Shown: in pieces, positions 62,810-64,000 of the stretch
How the letters are laid out: every line of letters starts with the position of its first letter
Numbering within the stretch: position 1 is the first letter of the stretch
From: CAWGOF01 sp963824225
GTDB lineage: Bacteria > Acidobacteriota > Polarisedimenticolia > Polarisedimenticolales > Polarisedimenticolaceae
Direction of reading: 5' to 3'
Assembly: GCA_963824225.1 (NCBI GenBank)
Contig: CAWGOF010000003.1
Span: 3,038,001-3,102,000, forward strand
Length of the DNA stretch: 64,000 nucleotides
The notes under the pieces: generated by a model
What the model saw: only the letters and a program-made list of their open reading frames with translations
What the model was told of the DNA's origin: nothing
The model's database searches: none
Program-made: the position numbers and the translations under genes

Positions 62810-64000
62810 GTGGTGGCCGACCGGATCGAGCCGTTCCCGCCTTCTCGGCGACACCGCCGTCGCGGCGCCGGAGGACGCGGTCAAGCCGCGGACCTGAGGG
62901 CATTCCTCGACCGGGCGTCGAGGCCCACGGACGGGCTGAGCTACCACGAGGCTCAGGGGTTCCTGTTCACCGTCGCGGCGGCTCCCGACCTCGTCGAGCC
63001 GTCCGAGTGGGTGCCGATGATCCTCGGTGCCAAGGAGCCCGCATTCAGCGCGGGGGCTGAGGCGCAGCGGATCCTCGGCGAGCTGATCCGCTCGTACAAC
63101 GAGCTGGTCGACCAGGTGGCGACGAACCGGGTCGAGCTACCCGGCGACTGTCGATTCCGAGACGATATCCTGTCCAACCTGTCGGAAGACGCTCCGGTCA
63201 GCCAGTGGTGCAGGGGCTTCATGCAAGGGCATTCGTGGCTCGAGGAGAGCTGGCCCGACGACTTGCCCGATGCGGTAGAAGAGGAGTTGGGCTTCGCGCT
63301 CCTGACGCTGGGCTTCTTCGCGTCACGGCGGCTCGCCGAGCGGCTCCTCGCCGAGTGTGCCGGCGGCAAGATGTCGCTGGTCGAGATGGCCGAGACCTGT
63401 CGGAGCACCTTCCCCGGCGCGATGGCGAGCTACGTCCAGGTGAGCGAGGCCATCCGGCAGGCGATGGTCAGCCAGGAGCATCCCCGCGCCGAGAAGACCG
63501 GCCGCAACGACCCGTGTCCTTGCGGCAGCGGCAAGAAGTTCAAGCGGTGCTGTCTTGGCGCGACCGGCGATCTCATGGAGCAGGCTGCGAGGCGCGTCAG
63601 GCGCGTCCAGGACGAGATCGAGCCGCGCCTCGTGGCTTTCGGGCGCTCGACCTTTGGGCCGGACGCGCTCGATCGGGCCCGCAGGGAGTTCGCCTGCGGT
63701 CACGAGAATCTCGGGGACGCGGAAGACCAGCTCTTCCACCCCTGGGTCCTCTACCAGTGGACCCCGCGCGGCAGCACGATGCCTGTCGCGCAGCTCTACC
63801 TGGATCGGCACGGTGACCGTTTGAGCCCCGACGAAGTGGTGTTTCTCCGGACGACGTGCCTCACCCCGACGAGCTTCCACGAAGTGGTCGAGGTCGAGCC
63901 CGGCCGTCGACTGCGCCTGCGGGACATCCTGCTGCAGGTAGAGCACGACGTGTTCGAGCAGGCGGGTTCGGAGACGCTGCGCGTCGGCGATGCGGTCTAC
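62810..64000 (+). CDS. YecA-like protein with SEC-C zinc motif, 3' end outside the window
   Basis: The frame is open from GTG 62810 (or 62813; an in-frame stop lies at 62804) to the window end, 397 codons. FLDRASRPTDGLSYHEAQGFLFTVAAAPDLVEPSEW, WCRGFMQGHSW and LGFFASRRLAERLL are the UPF0149/YecA pattern; GRNDPCPCGSGKKFKRCC is a SEC-C zinc motif. After that the protein continues for at least 130 residues (WTPRGSTMPVAQLYLDRHGD) into an unknown region. The YecA/SEC-C pair occurs in ribosome- or SecA-associated proteins. Confidence 0.75.
   Translation, partial: MVADRIEPFPPSRRHRRRGAGGRGQAADLRAFLDRASRPTDGLSYHEAQGFLFTVAAAPDLVEPSEWVPMILGAKEPAFSAGAEAQRILGELIRSYNELVDQVATNRVELPGDCRFRDDILSNLSEDAPVSQWCRGFMQGHSWLEESWPDDLPDAVEEELGFALLTLGFFASRRLAERLLAECAGGKMSLVEMAETCRSTFPGAMASYVQVSEAIRQAMVSQEHPRAEKTGRNDPCPCGSGKKFKRCCLGATGDLMEQAARRVRRVQDEIEPRLVAFGRSTFGPDALDRARREFACGHENLGDAEDQLFHPWVLYQWTPRGSTMPVAQLYLDRHGDRLSPDEVVFLRTTCLTPTSFHEVVEVEPGRRLRLRDILLQVEHDVFEQAGSETLRVGDAVY

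Overview
The window is a high-GC segment of a Gram-negative-like bacterial chromosome. Three large Ser/Thr kinases with sensor domains (PD40 propeller, TPR, TolB-like/TPR), a SpoIIE-type phosphatase, an FHA-GAF-sigma54 activator, an ECF sigma with a dockerin-bearing anti-sigma, VIT/VWA proteins, an AsmA protein and two families of short hairpin repeats fit a complex signalling-rich lineage such as Acidobacteriota, Myxococcota or Planctomycetota. The sequence alone does not decide between these.

Layout. 1-5.3 kb: tail of an EpmA-like aminoacyl-tRNA-synthetase paralogue, a small secreted protein, and a kinase gene sandwiched between a degraded 5' fragment of kmo and an intact kmo. 5.3-17.6 kb: a TPR kinase, an FHA sigma54 enhancer-binding protein, a tandem array of six almost identical 24-codon genes, and a peptide exporter (HlyD-like adaptor, C39 peptidase-ABC, second ABC). 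Three near-perfect sigma54 promoters, each preceded by a pair of CTATCCG-NN-CGGATAG sites, drive the peptide array and two short hairpin-terminated transcripts. I read this as one regulon and consider it the most novel system here. 17.6-29.6 kb: TPR protein, tag glycosylase with a YdcF-like gene, SGNH-like protein, TolB-TPR kinase facing a PPM phosphatase, VWA protein, AsmA protein. Hairpin repeats of two families separate these genes and in several places form their start codons, stop codons or internal linkers.

29.6-54.3 kb is an accessory region. It holds three toxin-antitoxin modules (RelE/XRE, addiction-module/ParE-like, HicBA-like with a broken hicA), a carbonic anhydrase-NfeD-flotillin operon, an IS91-like element with its own tyrosine recombinase, then a defence island. 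In the island a type I restriction operon (hsdM, hsdS, hsdR) has been opened to hold AbiE, a GmrSD-like gene and a Gabija pair, with a duplicated hsdS tail marking the Gabija junction. hsdM, gmrSD and hsdR carry many frameshifts while hsdS, gajA and abiE are intact. A new EVE-nuclease fusion closes the operon.

54.4-60 kb: an ECF sigma operon encoding an anti-sigma-dockerin fusion, a VIT-VWA lipoprotein and small exported proteins. 60-64 kb: an XRE/S24-like regulator divergent from an ARPP-1-like protein, and the start of a YecA/SEC-C protein that runs off the end. No rRNA, tRNA or CRISPR array was seen.
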